Shown here: positions 55,767 through 63,559 of the stretch, piece by piece
Numbering within the stretch: position 1 is the first letter of the stretch
How the letters are laid out: each line of letters opens with the position of its first letter
Made by a program: the position numbers and the translations under genes
Notes under the pieces: generated by a model
Databases searched by the model: none
What the model was told of the DNA's origin: nothing
The model's input: only the letters and a program-made list of their open reading frames with translations
Source: Micromonospora zamorensis
GTDB taxonomy: Bacteria > Actinomycetota > Actinomycetes > Mycobacteriales > Micromonosporaceae
Assembly: GCF_900090275.1 (NCBI RefSeq)
Contig: NZ_LT607755.1
Span: 6,944,001 to 7,008,000 of the forward strand
Length of the DNA: 64,000 bases
Direction of reading: 5' to 3'

Positions 55767-58079
55767 GTGACGCTACGCGGGCGGTTGACAGCAGCCTTCC
55801 TCGTGGTGGTGCTCGGGCCGGTCCTGCTCGGCGCGCTGTTCGTCGCCTCCACGCTCGCGGCCGTCGACCGCAGCCGCTCCACCGAGCGCTTGGCGGTGGC
55901 GGCGTCCACAGTGCGTACCTCGGTCGACGCCCTCTGCCAGCAGCTGCGGGCCACCGCCGACGCGGTGGCGCTCACCGCCGAGCCGGCCGTCGGCGCCGCC
56001 CAACTGGTCGATCGAGGTCTGGCCGCCGCGGTGCTGATCACCGACCTGACCGGCGAGGTCAGCTACGTCTCGCCGGACGCGCCGCCGACCCCGTGGCGGG
56101 ACTGCTCCGGCTCGACCACCGGTTCGGCCAGCCCCGTCCGGGCGCTGGCCGCCCACGTCGACCTGCGCGACCGCGCCGGCACGCTGCGGGGCACTGTGAC
56201 CGCCGCGCAACTGGTCGACCCGGCCTTCGTGGCCCGGCTGGCGGCGGTGACCGGGGTGGCGGTCACCCTGCTCGACAGCGGAGCGAGCGCCGCGCGGGTC
56301 ACCCACACCACAGAGTCCCGGGAGGTACGCGACGCGGTGCTGGCCGCCGCCAGCACCGTCGAAGGCGAGCGGGTCACCGAAACCACCGAGGGCCGGTACG
56401 TGCGGAGGATCGGGCCGTCCGACGAGCAGCCGCTGCCACTGGTGCTCTCCGTGCCCAGTGAACGGCCGCCGGGGCTGCACGCCACGCTGGTGGGGGTGGT
56501 CGTGCTGGCCGGGCTGCTCGCCGTGCTGACCGCCTGGCGGCTGGCCCGGGTGACCACCCGGCCGCTGGTGGAACTGGCCGGTGCGGTGGACCGGGTGGCC
56601 CAGGGTGACCTGACCGCCCGCGTGCCGGTCCGCAGCCGCGACGAGCTGGGTCGGCTGGCCGCCGCGTTCAACCGGATGACCCGGGAGACCGGCTCCTACG
56701 TCGCGGCGTTGACCAGCAACCGCGACCAGCTCCGTGGGCACCTCGCCGTGCTCGGCGACACCCTGGCCAGCACGCACGACCTGCAACGCATCCTGCGGGT
56801 GATCCTGCACAGCGCCATCGGCGCGACCGGCGCGCGCGCCGGCGCGGTGCTGCTGGTGGAGGCGGGCGGGGTGCTTGTCGCCCAGTGCACCGAAGGGCTG
56901 GACGGGCGGTGGCCGGAGGGCGACACGGACGGGTCGTCGACGCTTCGGGTGCCGGTGGGGGTCGGTGTGGTCGGTGCGGTCGCCGCCACCGGGGAACCAC
57001 AGCGGGGCAGGGTGGAGCCGAGCGAGGTTCCGTCGGGTGAGCCGCGCTGTCGCACGTACGTCGCGGTCCCGTTCGCGGCCCCGGGCGGAGGCGCCGCGCC
57101 CACCCTCAGCGGGTCCGGCGACGAGGCCGGAGCGGCGGCGGCACTCGGCGTGCTGGCCCTGTACGACCGGCTGGGCGCCGACGAGTTCGACGACGACGAC
57201 CTGGTCACCCTGCGCACCTTCGCCGGTCACGCGGCCGTGGCGGTGGACAACGTGCGGGTGCACGAGGAAGCGCAGCGGCTCTCGCTCACCGACCCGCTCA
57301 CCGGCCTGTGGAACTACCGCTACCTGCGCGAGTCGATCCGGCGGGAGGTGGAACGGGCCAGCCGGTTCGGGCGGATGCTCAGCATCCTCGCGATGGACCT
57401 CGACCGCTTCAAGGACGTCAACGACACGTACGGGCACGCTGCGGGGGACACCGTGCTGGCCGAGTTCGCCCGGAGGGTGCGCGGCGAGATCCGCGAGGTC
57501 GACCTGGCCTTCCGTCAGGGCGGTGAGGAGTTCGTGCTGCTGCTGCCGGAGACCGACGCGCGGGGCGCGGCGATCGTGGCCGAGCGACTCGGCGCGGCGG
57601 TTCGCGAGACGCCGATCGCCGTCGAGGCGTACGCCGGGCCGGTCCTGGTGACCGTGTCGGTGGGCATCGCCGTCTACCCGGACAACGGCAGCACCGGGCG
57701 GGAGGTGCTGGAGGCCGCCGACGACGCGCTCTACGCAGCCAAGGCGGCCGGCCGCGACACGTACCGGGTCGCCGAGGTGCGCCCGGACGTGCCGACGCGG
57801 GAGATACCGGTGCTCGCCTGCGCGGTCAGTCCACCCGACGGGCTGCCGCGCGCCGGTCAACCCGCGCAGGTCATCCGGGAGCCGGGCGGGCCCGCCCGGT
57901 CGGAGCCGGCTGTGGGCGTACCGGAATCATCTGCGACGCACGCGCGGCCGGAACCGGCCGACGACGGCCCGGACAGCGCGACCGGCGGGGCGCGGGCCGG
58001 CCCGGACGCCGCGCGGCCGGGGCCGGGTGGCGGCGCGTCTTCTGGGCCACACCCGCCGCGACAGAGCCGTGGCCGATAG
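55767..58079 (+). CDS. HAMP-GAF-GGDEF diguanylate cyclase
   Basis: A 770-aa membrane sensor. One N-terminal helix, an extracytoplasmic sensor domain (about 35-230), a second helix (VGVVVLAGLLAVLTAW), HAMP (VTTRPLVELAGAVDRV), coiled coil, GAF (about 350-480) and GGDEF (about 500-665). The active-site loop is RQGGEEF, catalytically competent, and the inhibitory I-site RxxD (REVD) is intact five residues before it, so c-di-GMP synthesis with product inhibition is expected. A 100-residue Pro-rich tail follows. It is inserted between the 5-FCL and galU genes relative to the mycobacterial order. Confidence 0.92.
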   Translation: MTLRGRLTAAFLVVVLGPVLLGALFVASTLAAVDRSRSTERLAVAASTVRTSVDALCQQLRATADAVALTAEPAVGAAQLVDRGLAAAVLITDLTGEVSYVSPDAPPTPWRDCSGSTTGSASPVRALAAHVDLRDRAGTLRGTVTAAQLVDPAFVARLAAVTGVAVTLLDSGASAARVTHTTESREVRDAVLAAASTVEGERVTETTEGRYVRRIGPSDEQPLPLVLSVPSERPPGLHATLVGVVVLAGLLAVLTAWRLARVTTRPLVELAGAVDRVAQGDLTARVPVRSRDELGRLAAAFNRMTRETGSYVAALTSNRDQLRGHLAVLGDTLASTHDLQRILRVILHSAIGATGARAGAVLLVEAGGVLVAQCTEGLDGRWPEGDTDGSSTLRVPVGVGVVGAVAATGEPQRGRVEPSEVPSGEPRCRTYVAVPFAAPGGGAAPTLSGSGDEAGAAAALGVLALYDRLGADEFDDDDLVTLRTFAGHAAVAVDNVRVHEEAQRLSLTDPLTGLWNYRYLRESIRREVERASRFGRMLSILAMDLDRFKDVNDTYGHAAGDTVLAEFARRVRGEIREVDLAFRQGGEEFVLLLPETDARGAAIVAERLGAAVRETPIAVEAYAGPVLVTVSVGIAVYPDNGSTGREVLEAADDALYAAKAAGRDTYRVAEVRPDVPTREIPVLACAVSPPDGLPRAGQPAQVIREPGGPARSEPAVGVPESSATHARPEPADDGPDSATGGARAGPDAARPGPGGGASSGPHPPRQSRGR

Positions 58080-58082
58080 TCT
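58077..58082 (+). promoter_or_regulatory. -10-like TAGTCT of galU, overlapping a stop codon
   Basis: TAGTCT ends 6 nt before ATG 58089, and its TAG is the stop codon of the GGDEF gene. Confidence 0.5.
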
Positions 58083-58088
58083 CGCGGC

Positions 58089-59051
58089 ATGTCGGAGCAC
58101 TCAGCGAACCCCTCATCGACGGTCGCCGCAACTGGCCGTCCCCTGGCGGTCAAGGCCGTCATCCCGGCCGCCGGACTGGCCACCCGGTTCCTGCCAGCCA
58201 CCAAGGCGGTGCCCAAGGAGCTGCTGCCGGTGGTGGATCGGCCGGTTCTGCAGTACATCGTCGAGGAGGCCACCCAGGCCGGCATCGGTGACGTGTTGCT
58301 GATCACCGGTCGGGGTAAGACGTCGATGGTGGACCACTTCGACCGTCGCCCAGACCTGGAGACCAGGCTGGAGGAGAAGGGTGACACCGAGCGGCTGGCC
58401 GCGGTGCGTCGCCCCAGTGAGCTGGCCGAGATCTACACCGTCCGGCAGCCCGAGCAGCTCGGGCTCGGCCACGCCGTCGGGTACGCCGAGTCGCACGTCG
58501 GCGACCAGCCCTTCGCGGTGCTGCTCGGCGACGAGTTCGTCAAGCCGTCGGAGCCGCTGCTGCCGGCGATGCTGGAGCTCCAGGCCCGCACCGGCGGTGT
58601 GGTGCTCGCCTTCTTCGAGGTCGACCCGGCCGAGACCAAGCGGTACGGCATCGCCTCCGTCGAGCCGGCCGAGTCGGAGCTGACCGACATCGGTGAGGTC
58701 GTCAAGGTGACCGGGATGGTGGAGAAGCCGCAGCCGGAGGACGCGCCGAGCAACCTCGCGGTGCTCGGCCGCTACGTGTTGCCGGGCAAGATCTTCGACG
58801 CGATCCGGCGGACCAAGCCGGGCAGCGGCGGCGAGATCCAGCTGACCGACGCGATGGAGTTGCTGCGCACCGAGGGCACCCCCGTGCACGCGATCGTCTA
58901 CCGGGGCACCCGCTACGACACCGGCATGCCGCTGGGCTACCTGCAGACGGTGGTGCAGATCGCCGCCGAACGCGAGGACCTGGGCAGCGAGTTCCGCTCG
59001 TGGCTGGCCGACTTCGTCAAGGCCGACGCGGCGGGCGGATCTGGTACATGA
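58089..59051 (+). CDS. galU: UTP-glucose-1-phosphate uridylyltransferase
   Basis: A 320-aa nucleotidyltransferase that makes UDP-glucose for cell-wall and carbohydrate synthesis. Signatures: VIPAAGLATRFLPATKAVPK, GLGHAVGYAESHV, FAVLLGDEF and EIQLTDAMELL. Length and motifs are standard. It starts 9 bp after the GGDEF stop and overlaps the MoeA-like gene by 4 bp, so galU-glp form an operon, as in M. tuberculosis (Rv0993-Rv0994). Confidence 0.96.
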   Translation: MSEHSANPSSTVAATGRPLAVKAVIPAAGLATRFLPATKAVPKELLPVVDRPVLQYIVEEATQAGIGDVLLITGRGKTSMVDHFDRRPDLETRLEEKGDTERLAAVRRPSELAEIYTVRQPEQLGLGHAVGYAESHVGDQPFAVLLGDEFVKPSEPLLPAMLELQARTGGVVLAFFEVDPAETKRYGIASVEPAESELTDIGEVVKVTGMVEKPQPEDAPSNLAVLGRYVLPGKIFDAIRRTKPGSGGEIQLTDAMELLRTEGTPVHAIVYRGTRYDTGMPLGYLQTVVQIAAEREDLGSEFRSWLADFVKADAAGGSGT

Positions 59052-60361
59052 CCGCGACGGCCGACGCCGAGGCGGCCGCGAACGAGTTGACGCCGCTCGC
59101 CGACTACCTGGGCAGCGTGCTGCGCAGGTTACGCGCGCTGCCGCCACTCGACCTCGACCTCACCCAGGCGCACGGCAACGTCCTCGCCGAGGACGTCGTC
59201 GCGCCGCACGCCTTCCCGGCCTTCGACCAGGCTGCCGTGGACGGCTACGCGGCCCGCTGGGAGGACATTTCCGGAGGGGGTCGGGGCCCGAGCTACGTCC
59301 CGGCCCCCTCCGGCACGCCCGGCGGCCGGACCATCCGGCTCAACGTGGTGGGCGATCTGGGTGCCGCGAGCTGGCGGCCGGTCCGGCTCACCCCGGGTTC
59401 GTGCTTCTCGGTGGCCGCCGGAGCGCCGCTGCCGGTCGCCGCGGACGTGGTGGTTCCGGTGGAGTGGACCGACCAGGGCATGGCCGCTGTGGAGATCTTC
59501 CGCACCCCCAAACGGGGGTACGGGGTACGCCGAGCCGGTGAGGAACTGCCCGTCGGCACTCTGCTCGCCCGCGCCGGCACGTACGTCTCGCCGGCCCTGG
59601 TCGCGGTCTTCGCCGCCACCGGCATCGGGCATGTGGTGGTCCGGCCCAGCCCACGGGTGGTCATCGTGGCCACCGGCGACGAACTGGTCGACGTGGGTCG
59701 GGGCAGTCAGCCCGGGCAGGTGGTGGACGCGAACTCGCACGCGTTGACCGCCGCCGCGGCCGAGGTGGGCGCACTGGCGTACCGGGTGGGGATCTGCGAC
59801 GACGACCCGGAGGGGCTGCGCGGGCTGCTGGAGGACCAGACCCTGCGCGCCGACCTGATCATCACCACCGGGGGCACCGGCACCGGCCCCGGAGACATGG
59901 TGCGCCGGATCCTGTCCCGCCGCGAGGGCGGCCGGGCCGGGCCGGTCACGTTCACCGACGTGGCGCTCTATCCCGGCACCGCGCTCGGGTTCGGCACCGT
60001 CGGCGCCGAGGAGGTGCCGGTGGTCTGCCTGCCCGGCGACCCGGGCGCTGCGCTGATCGGTTTCGAGGTGCTGGCCCGCCCCGCCATCCAACTGCTCGCC
60101 GGCGCCGAGCCGGTATTCCGACCCAGCGTGCGGGCGCACCTGCTGGAGACCGTGTCGTCGCCGACGGGGCTGCGCGAGTTCCGGCCGGCGCACGTCGCCG
60201 AGCGACGCGGCGGTGGATACACGGTCCAGCCTCTCAGCGGTGGGCCGTTCACGCTCTCCGGGCTGGCCGAGGCGAACGGCCTGCTGGTGCTCGGCGAGCG
60301 GGTAACCACGGCCGCCGCCGGTTCCACGGTGGACGTCCTGCTGTTGGACCGCCGCCGGTGA
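59048..60361 (+). CDS. glp: MoeA/gephyrin-like protein (Glp)
   Basis: A 437-aa MoeA-family protein. The N-terminal AHGNVLAEDVVAPHAFPAFD and AAVDGYAAR match MoeA; the domain with the nucleotide-binding loop reads IITTGGTGTGPGD, where canonical MoeA has GGVSVGD. In corynebacteria the homologue beside galU, called Glp, binds FtsZ and a membrane receptor (GlpR) and takes part in cell division. The position and the presence of a GlpR-like gene 0.9 kb downstream fit that. ATG 59048 overlaps the galU stop (ATGA). A moonlighting molybdopterin role remains possible. Confidence 0.88.
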   Translation: MTATADAEAAANELTPLADYLGSVLRRLRALPPLDLDLTQAHGNVLAEDVVAPHAFPAFDQAAVDGYAARWEDISGGGRGPSYVPAPSGTPGGRTIRLNVVGDLGAASWRPVRLTPGSCFSVAAGAPLPVAADVVVPVEWTDQGMAAVEIFRTPKRGYGVRRAGEELPVGTLLARAGTYVSPALVAVFAATGIGHVVVRPSPRVVIVATGDELVDVGRGSQPGQVVDANSHALTAAAAEVGALAYRVGICDDDPEGLRGLLEDQTLRADLIITTGGTGTGPGDMVRRILSRREGGRAGPVTFTDVALYPGTALGFGTVGAEEVPVVCLPGDPGAALIGFEVLARPAIQLLAGAEPVFRPSVRAHLLETVSSPTGLREFRPAHVAERRGGGYTVQPLSGGPFTLSGLAEANGLLVLGERVTTAAAGSTVDVLLLDRRR

Positions 60362-60470
60362 CGGTGACCCGGTCGATCCGCCGGCTGGCCACTCGGGCGC
60401 CGCGCGGTCATCGGGTCCACGCGGTGGGTCCACTTGCGCGCGACACGGTCCCGCGCGGGAGACTGTGCGG

Positions 60471-61121
60471 GTGAGTCTCTTCGGACCCCCGCGGGCACCG
60501 GGCTGGCCGGTGGAGTTGGCGGACGGCCCGGTGTTGCTGCGGCCCTACCGGCGCTCCGACGCGGCGGCATGGTCGGAGATACGGCGGGCCAACCGGGCCT
60601 GGCTGGCACCCTGGGAATCATCGCTGCCCGGCGCCTGGGACGACCTCAACTCGCCGGCCGCGTTCCGCTGGGTGCACCGTGACCAGCGTCGTTCCGCCCG
60701 TGAGGGTGAGGGAATGCCGTTCGCGGTCTGTCTGCGCGAGGCCGACCGGGACCGGCTGGTCGGGCACATCAACGTGGGCAGCATCGTGCGGCGGGCGCTC
60801 TGCTCCGGCTACGTCGGCTACTGGGTGGACGCCCGGGTCGCCGGCCGAGGTGTGATCCCGACGGCGCTCGCGCTCGCCGTGGACCACGCGTTCGGCCCGG
60901 GCGGGCTGCACCGGGTGGAGGTCAACATCCGTCCGGAGAACCGGCCGTCCCGGCGGGTGGTGGAGAAACTGGGCTTCCGCGAGGAGTCGTACCACGTGCG
61001 CTACATGCACATCGACGGCGCTTGGCGTGACCACATCGGATACGCGATGACGAGCGAGGAGATCGCCGCCGAGGGCGGCCTGTTGGCCCGCTGGCACCGG
61101 GTACGCGCCAACGCCCGCTGA
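60471..61121 (+). CDS. rimJ: GNAT-family N-acetyltransferase, RimJ-like
   Basis: A 216-aa GNAT acetyltransferase with the acetyl-CoA loop in GYWVDARVAGRGVIPTAL and the C-terminal VEKLGFREE region. In the mycobacterial order galU-moeA-rimJ it corresponds to Rv0995. Its likely role is N-terminal acetylation of a ribosomal or other protein. GTG 60471 is preferred over the GTG six bases earlier. Confidence 0.88.
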   Translation: MSLFGPPRAPGWPVELADGPVLLRPYRRSDAAAWSEIRRANRAWLAPWESSLPGAWDDLNSPAAFRWVHRDQRRSAREGEGMPFAVCLREADRDRLVGHINVGSIVRRALCSGYVGYWVDARVAGRGVIPTALALAVDHAFGPGGLHRVEVNIRPENRPSRRVVEKLGFREESYHVRYMHIDGAWRDHIGYAMTSEEIAAEGGLLARWHRVRANAR

Positions 61122-61304
61122 GTCGTCCCACGGGCGGGATCGGCGCGGCGCGGTGGCATCCCGGTCGGCGCGCCGTAACCTCAAGTAACTGCAAGCTGCG
61201 GCAAGCGCTCCCCGGCCGGACGATCCACGCACCAAGGCGCGATCGGTGGAAGATCCTGCGGTTCGGTGGCGGTTGCGACGAATTCGGTGACGGGAGGGGT
61301 GAGG

Positions 61305-62081
61305 GTGCCGACCTCGGTGCTCCTCGCCGTCCTCGCCGCCGCCGGCCTGCTCGCCCTGGCCCCGGCGCTGGTCCGCCGGTACGACGCCACCGAGCGGCTG
61401 GTGGCGGAGCGGGCGCAGTCGACGGCGCGGGTGCTCCAGCGCCGCCGACGGCGCCGCACTGTGCCCGGACGGCAACCCGTCCACCCACCGCGCTCGCTGG
61501 TCGTCACCCTCAGTGAGAACGCGACTACGGGGGTGTTGGGTGCGCCGGTCTCCGCGCCCCCAGCCGCCCGCCGCTCCGGTCGGCTGCGCGCCGTGCCACC
61601 CGCACCCAAGGGGTCCCGCCGCCGCCCGCCGCCGCGCCGACAGCACACCCCCGCCGTGTACCGGCGCCGGCGGGTGCTCGCCGCGCTGCTGCTCCTCAAC
61701 GTCGTCGAGCTGGTCGGCGTGCTGTTCGTCAGCCCCGGCTTCTGGATCGGCTTCTCGGTCACCTTCCTGCTCCTGGCCACGTACGTCGTCCACCTGCGCG
61801 GTCAGGCCCTCGCTGGGCGTCGTCGCCGCCGCGCCCGGGCCCGCGAGGCGGCCTGGTTGGCCGCCCGGCAGGCCGAGGTGCGCCGGGAACAGGCCCGCCG
61901 GGCGGCGGCCCGCCGGGAGGCGCAACGCCGCCTGGCCGCCCAGCGCGAGGGGGTACGCCGAGCCGCGATGGGCCTGGACCGCCCGGGAGACCTGCCGGCG
62001 GCAGTCAACGGTGGGTCGGTCTCGTACCGGCGCTCGGGCGGCCTACGCGGACGCCCCTACGAGGCCGGCCGCGGCGCCTGA
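61305..62081 (+). CDS. GlpR/SepX-like two-helix membrane protein
   Basis: A 258-aa protein with helices near its N-terminus (VLLAVLAAAGLLALAPALV) and in the middle (LAALLLLNVVELVGVLFV; FWIGFSVTFLLLATYVV), a basic loop between them (residues about 45-125) and a long Arg/Ala-rich coiled-coil tail. It matches Rv0996 in position and layout; homologues are GlpR in corynebacteria (the Glp receptor) and SepX in Streptomyces (division). GTG 61305 follows GGGAGG by 7 nt; earlier starts at 61266 and 61299 are less well placed. Confidence 0.82.
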   Translation: MPTSVLLAVLAAAGLLALAPALVRRYDATERLVAERAQSTARVLQRRRRRRTVPGRQPVHPPRSLVVTLSENATTGVLGAPVSAPPAARRSGRLRAVPPAPKGSRRRPPPRRQHTPAVYRRRRVLAALLLLNVVELVGVLFVSPGFWIGFSVTFLLLATYVVHLRGQALAGRRRRRARAREAAWLAARQAEVRREQARRAAARREAQRRLAAQREGVRRAAMGLDRPGDLPAAVNGGSVSYRRSGGLRGRPYEAGRGA

Positions 62082-62084
62082 GCC

Positions 62085-62225
62085 GGCGACGGCCGGGCGT
62101 GGCCTGGCCGCGCGTGGCCTGGCCTCGTCGGGCCTGGCCTGGCGTGGTCGGGCGCGGCCTGGCGCGGGCCTGGCCTGGTCGGGCGTGGCGTGGTCGGGCG
62201 TGGCCTGGCCCGACTCGGCCTGGTT
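62085..62225. repeat. GC-rich minisatellite beside palindrome copy 3
   Basis: Irregular units related to GGCGTGGCCTGG and GGCGTGGTCGGGC repeat about a dozen times. The array ends 16 bp before the palindrome. Confidence 0.75.
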
Positions 62226-62240
62226 CGGTCGTGCTCCCGG

Positions 62241-62321
62241 CTTGATCGACTCGGGTTTCTGGAAGTCGGGGTGTCGTGGCGTCCCGGATGCCCCGATTTT
62301 CGGGAAGGCGAGTGGATCAAG
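62241..62321. repeat. Dispersed ~80-bp palindromic repeat, copy 3
   Basis: Ends CTTGATC (62241) and GATCAAG (62321) are perfect inverses; the body GACTCGGGTTTCTGGAAGTC then GGGGTGTCG matches copies 1 and 2, and the right arm contains CCCCGATTTTCGGG. Confidence 0.82.
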
Positions 62322-62439
62322 CCGGAGGGTCGGAGCGCCGCGCCGGGGGCGGATTCGCGGTGGGGACCGACGACCTGTTAGCCTTGCTGCCGGCCCGCCC
62401 GGTGTAAGCCGGGTGGGACCGAAGCCGGTTCGCCGGCGG

Positions 62440-62516
62440 GGGGCTGTGGCGCAGACTGGTAGCGCACCTCGTTCGCATCGAGGGGGTCAGGGGTTCAAAT
62501 CCCCTCAGCTCCACCA
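62440..62516 (+). tRNA. tRNA-Ala (anticodon CGC)
   Basis: A complete cloverleaf with encoded CCA (62514-62516). The acceptor arms are GGGGCTG and CAGCTCC (one G-T pair), the anticodon stem is CCTCG/CGAGG with loop TTCGCAT and anticodon CGC, and the T arm is AGGGG-TTCAAAT-CCCCT. It reads GCG, a favoured codon here. A hairpin follows. Confidence 0.96.
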
Positions 62517-62531
62517 CGAAACAGCAGGTCA

Positions 62532-62566
62532 AACGGTGGGTTCTCGTTCAACGGGAACCCACCGTT
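62532..62566 (+). terminator. Hairpin after tRNA-Ala
   Basis: AACGGTGGGTTC (62532-62543) pairs perfectly with GAACCCACCGTT (62555-62566) around an 11-nt loop. Confidence 0.75.
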
Positions 62567-62638
62567 GATCGTTTGACCGTCGTTTGACCGCCGGACGGAG
62601 CCCCAGACCGTGGCATGGGGCAATGTCGAACGACGCCG

Positions 62639-62806
62639 CGACTGGGCCAGGCTCAACTCGAGGGTCAGGTCCACCTCCCGCGCCTCCCCGGCGGCGAGCC
62701 GCCGCACGATCCGCAGCCGAGTCTCATCCGCGAACGACCGGAACAGGGCCACGGCTGGGGTCAGCCCGGCCACGACATTCGCGGTCACGCACTCTCCGTC
62801 ATTCAT
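62639..62806 (-). pseudogene. Truncated ArsR-family regulator
   Basis: From ATG 62806 the first 56 residues match the ArsR fold start (LTPAVALFRSFADETRLRIV then RRLAAGEAREVDLTLEL) up to the recognition helix (SLAQS), but the expected SxVSxHLxxL follows nowhere; the frame continues as non-ArsR sequence into the tRNA-Ala region and stops at 62495. The C-terminal half appears lost at a junction near the tRNA gene. ArsR genes are often paired with SRPBCC (AHSA1-like) genes, one of which lies 0.75 kb away. Confidence 0.6.
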
Positions 62807-62852
62807 CGCCCTGGTTGGTCAAGCATCTGGATCCGTTTGCGGAGGCTGTCGG

Positions 62853-62890
62853 GACGGTCAGGCCATCGCCTGGGCGGCGGCCTGACCGTC
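62853..62890 (-). terminator. Terminator after the FMN reductase gene
   Basis: GACGGTCAGGCC (62853-62864) pairs perfectly with GGCCTGACCGTC (62879-62890), 21 bp past the stop at 62911. Confidence 0.75.
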
Positions 62891-62910
62891 ATCGTGAGCG
62901 GTCTGAGTGG

Positions 62911-63474
62911 TCAGGGTCGGCGCAGTGGTGCGAGCGCGTCGGCCCAGGCGGTCACCTCGGTGAAGAGTTGGTGGAGCGTGGTGTTGTGGCGGCCGTCGGG
63001 GGTGAACGTGGTGAAGCCGACGAAGTCGGTGGCGAGTGACAGGCTGACCTGGGTGCGTACGCCGGCGAGTTGAAGACCTGCCGTGATGAGGCGCAGGTGT
63101 TCGGCCGCGCGGGCGCCGCCGACGTTGCTGCCGTAGGAGACGAAGCCCACCGCCTTGTTGTTCCACTCGCCGTAGAGGTAGTCGATGGCGTTCTTCAACG
63201 CCGCGGGGATCGATCGGTTGTACTCCGGGGTGACGAAGACGTATCCGTCGAACTCGGCGATCTTGGTGCTCCACTTCCTTGTGTGTGCGTGGGAGTAGGA
63301 GCCGAGTAGCGGTGACTGGGGCTCGTCGAAGATCGGCAGACCGTAGTCCTCGATGTCCACCAACTCGACATCGATGCCGTCGTGCTGGCCGCCCTGCTCA
63401 GCTACCCACTCGGCCACTTGGTGACCGACCCGGCCGGGCCGGGTACTGCCGAGGATGATCCCGATGTTCGTCAT
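62911..63474 (-). CDS. NADPH-dependent FMN reductase
   Basis: A 187-aa flavodoxin-fold reductase. IGIILGSTRPGRVGHQVAEW is the phosphate loop, VFVTPEYNRSIPAALKNAID the family signature for FMN-ring binding, and GFVSYGSNVGGARAAEH follows. It reduces FMN, quinones or related compounds. It lies upstream of the truncated ArsR gene on the same strand, with a terminator hairpin between them. ATG 63474. Confidence 0.92.
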   Translation of the reverse strand: MTNIGIILGSTRPGRVGHQVAEWVAEQGGQHDGIDVELVDIEDYGLPIFDEPQSPLLGSYSHAHTRKWSTKIAEFDGYVFVTPEYNRSIPAALKNAIDYLYGEWNNKAVGFVSYGSNVGGARAAEHLRLITAGLQLAGVRTQVSLSLATDFVGFTTFTPDGRHNTTLHQLFTEVTAWADALAPLRRP

Positions 63475-63559
63475 GCGTCGTCCGTTCCTGCTGATCCGAG
63501 GATTACTGACGGTCGAGAACTTGTGTTGCGCGAATCAGTACCTCCATCCGACGAGCGCT

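Larger units (their letters stand above)
62082..62439. other. 358-bp intergenic region with minisatellite and palindrome
   Basis: No gene. It holds the GGCGTGGCCTGG-type repeats (62085-62225) and palindrome copy 3 (62241-62321), and ends at tRNA-Ala. Confidence 0.75.
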
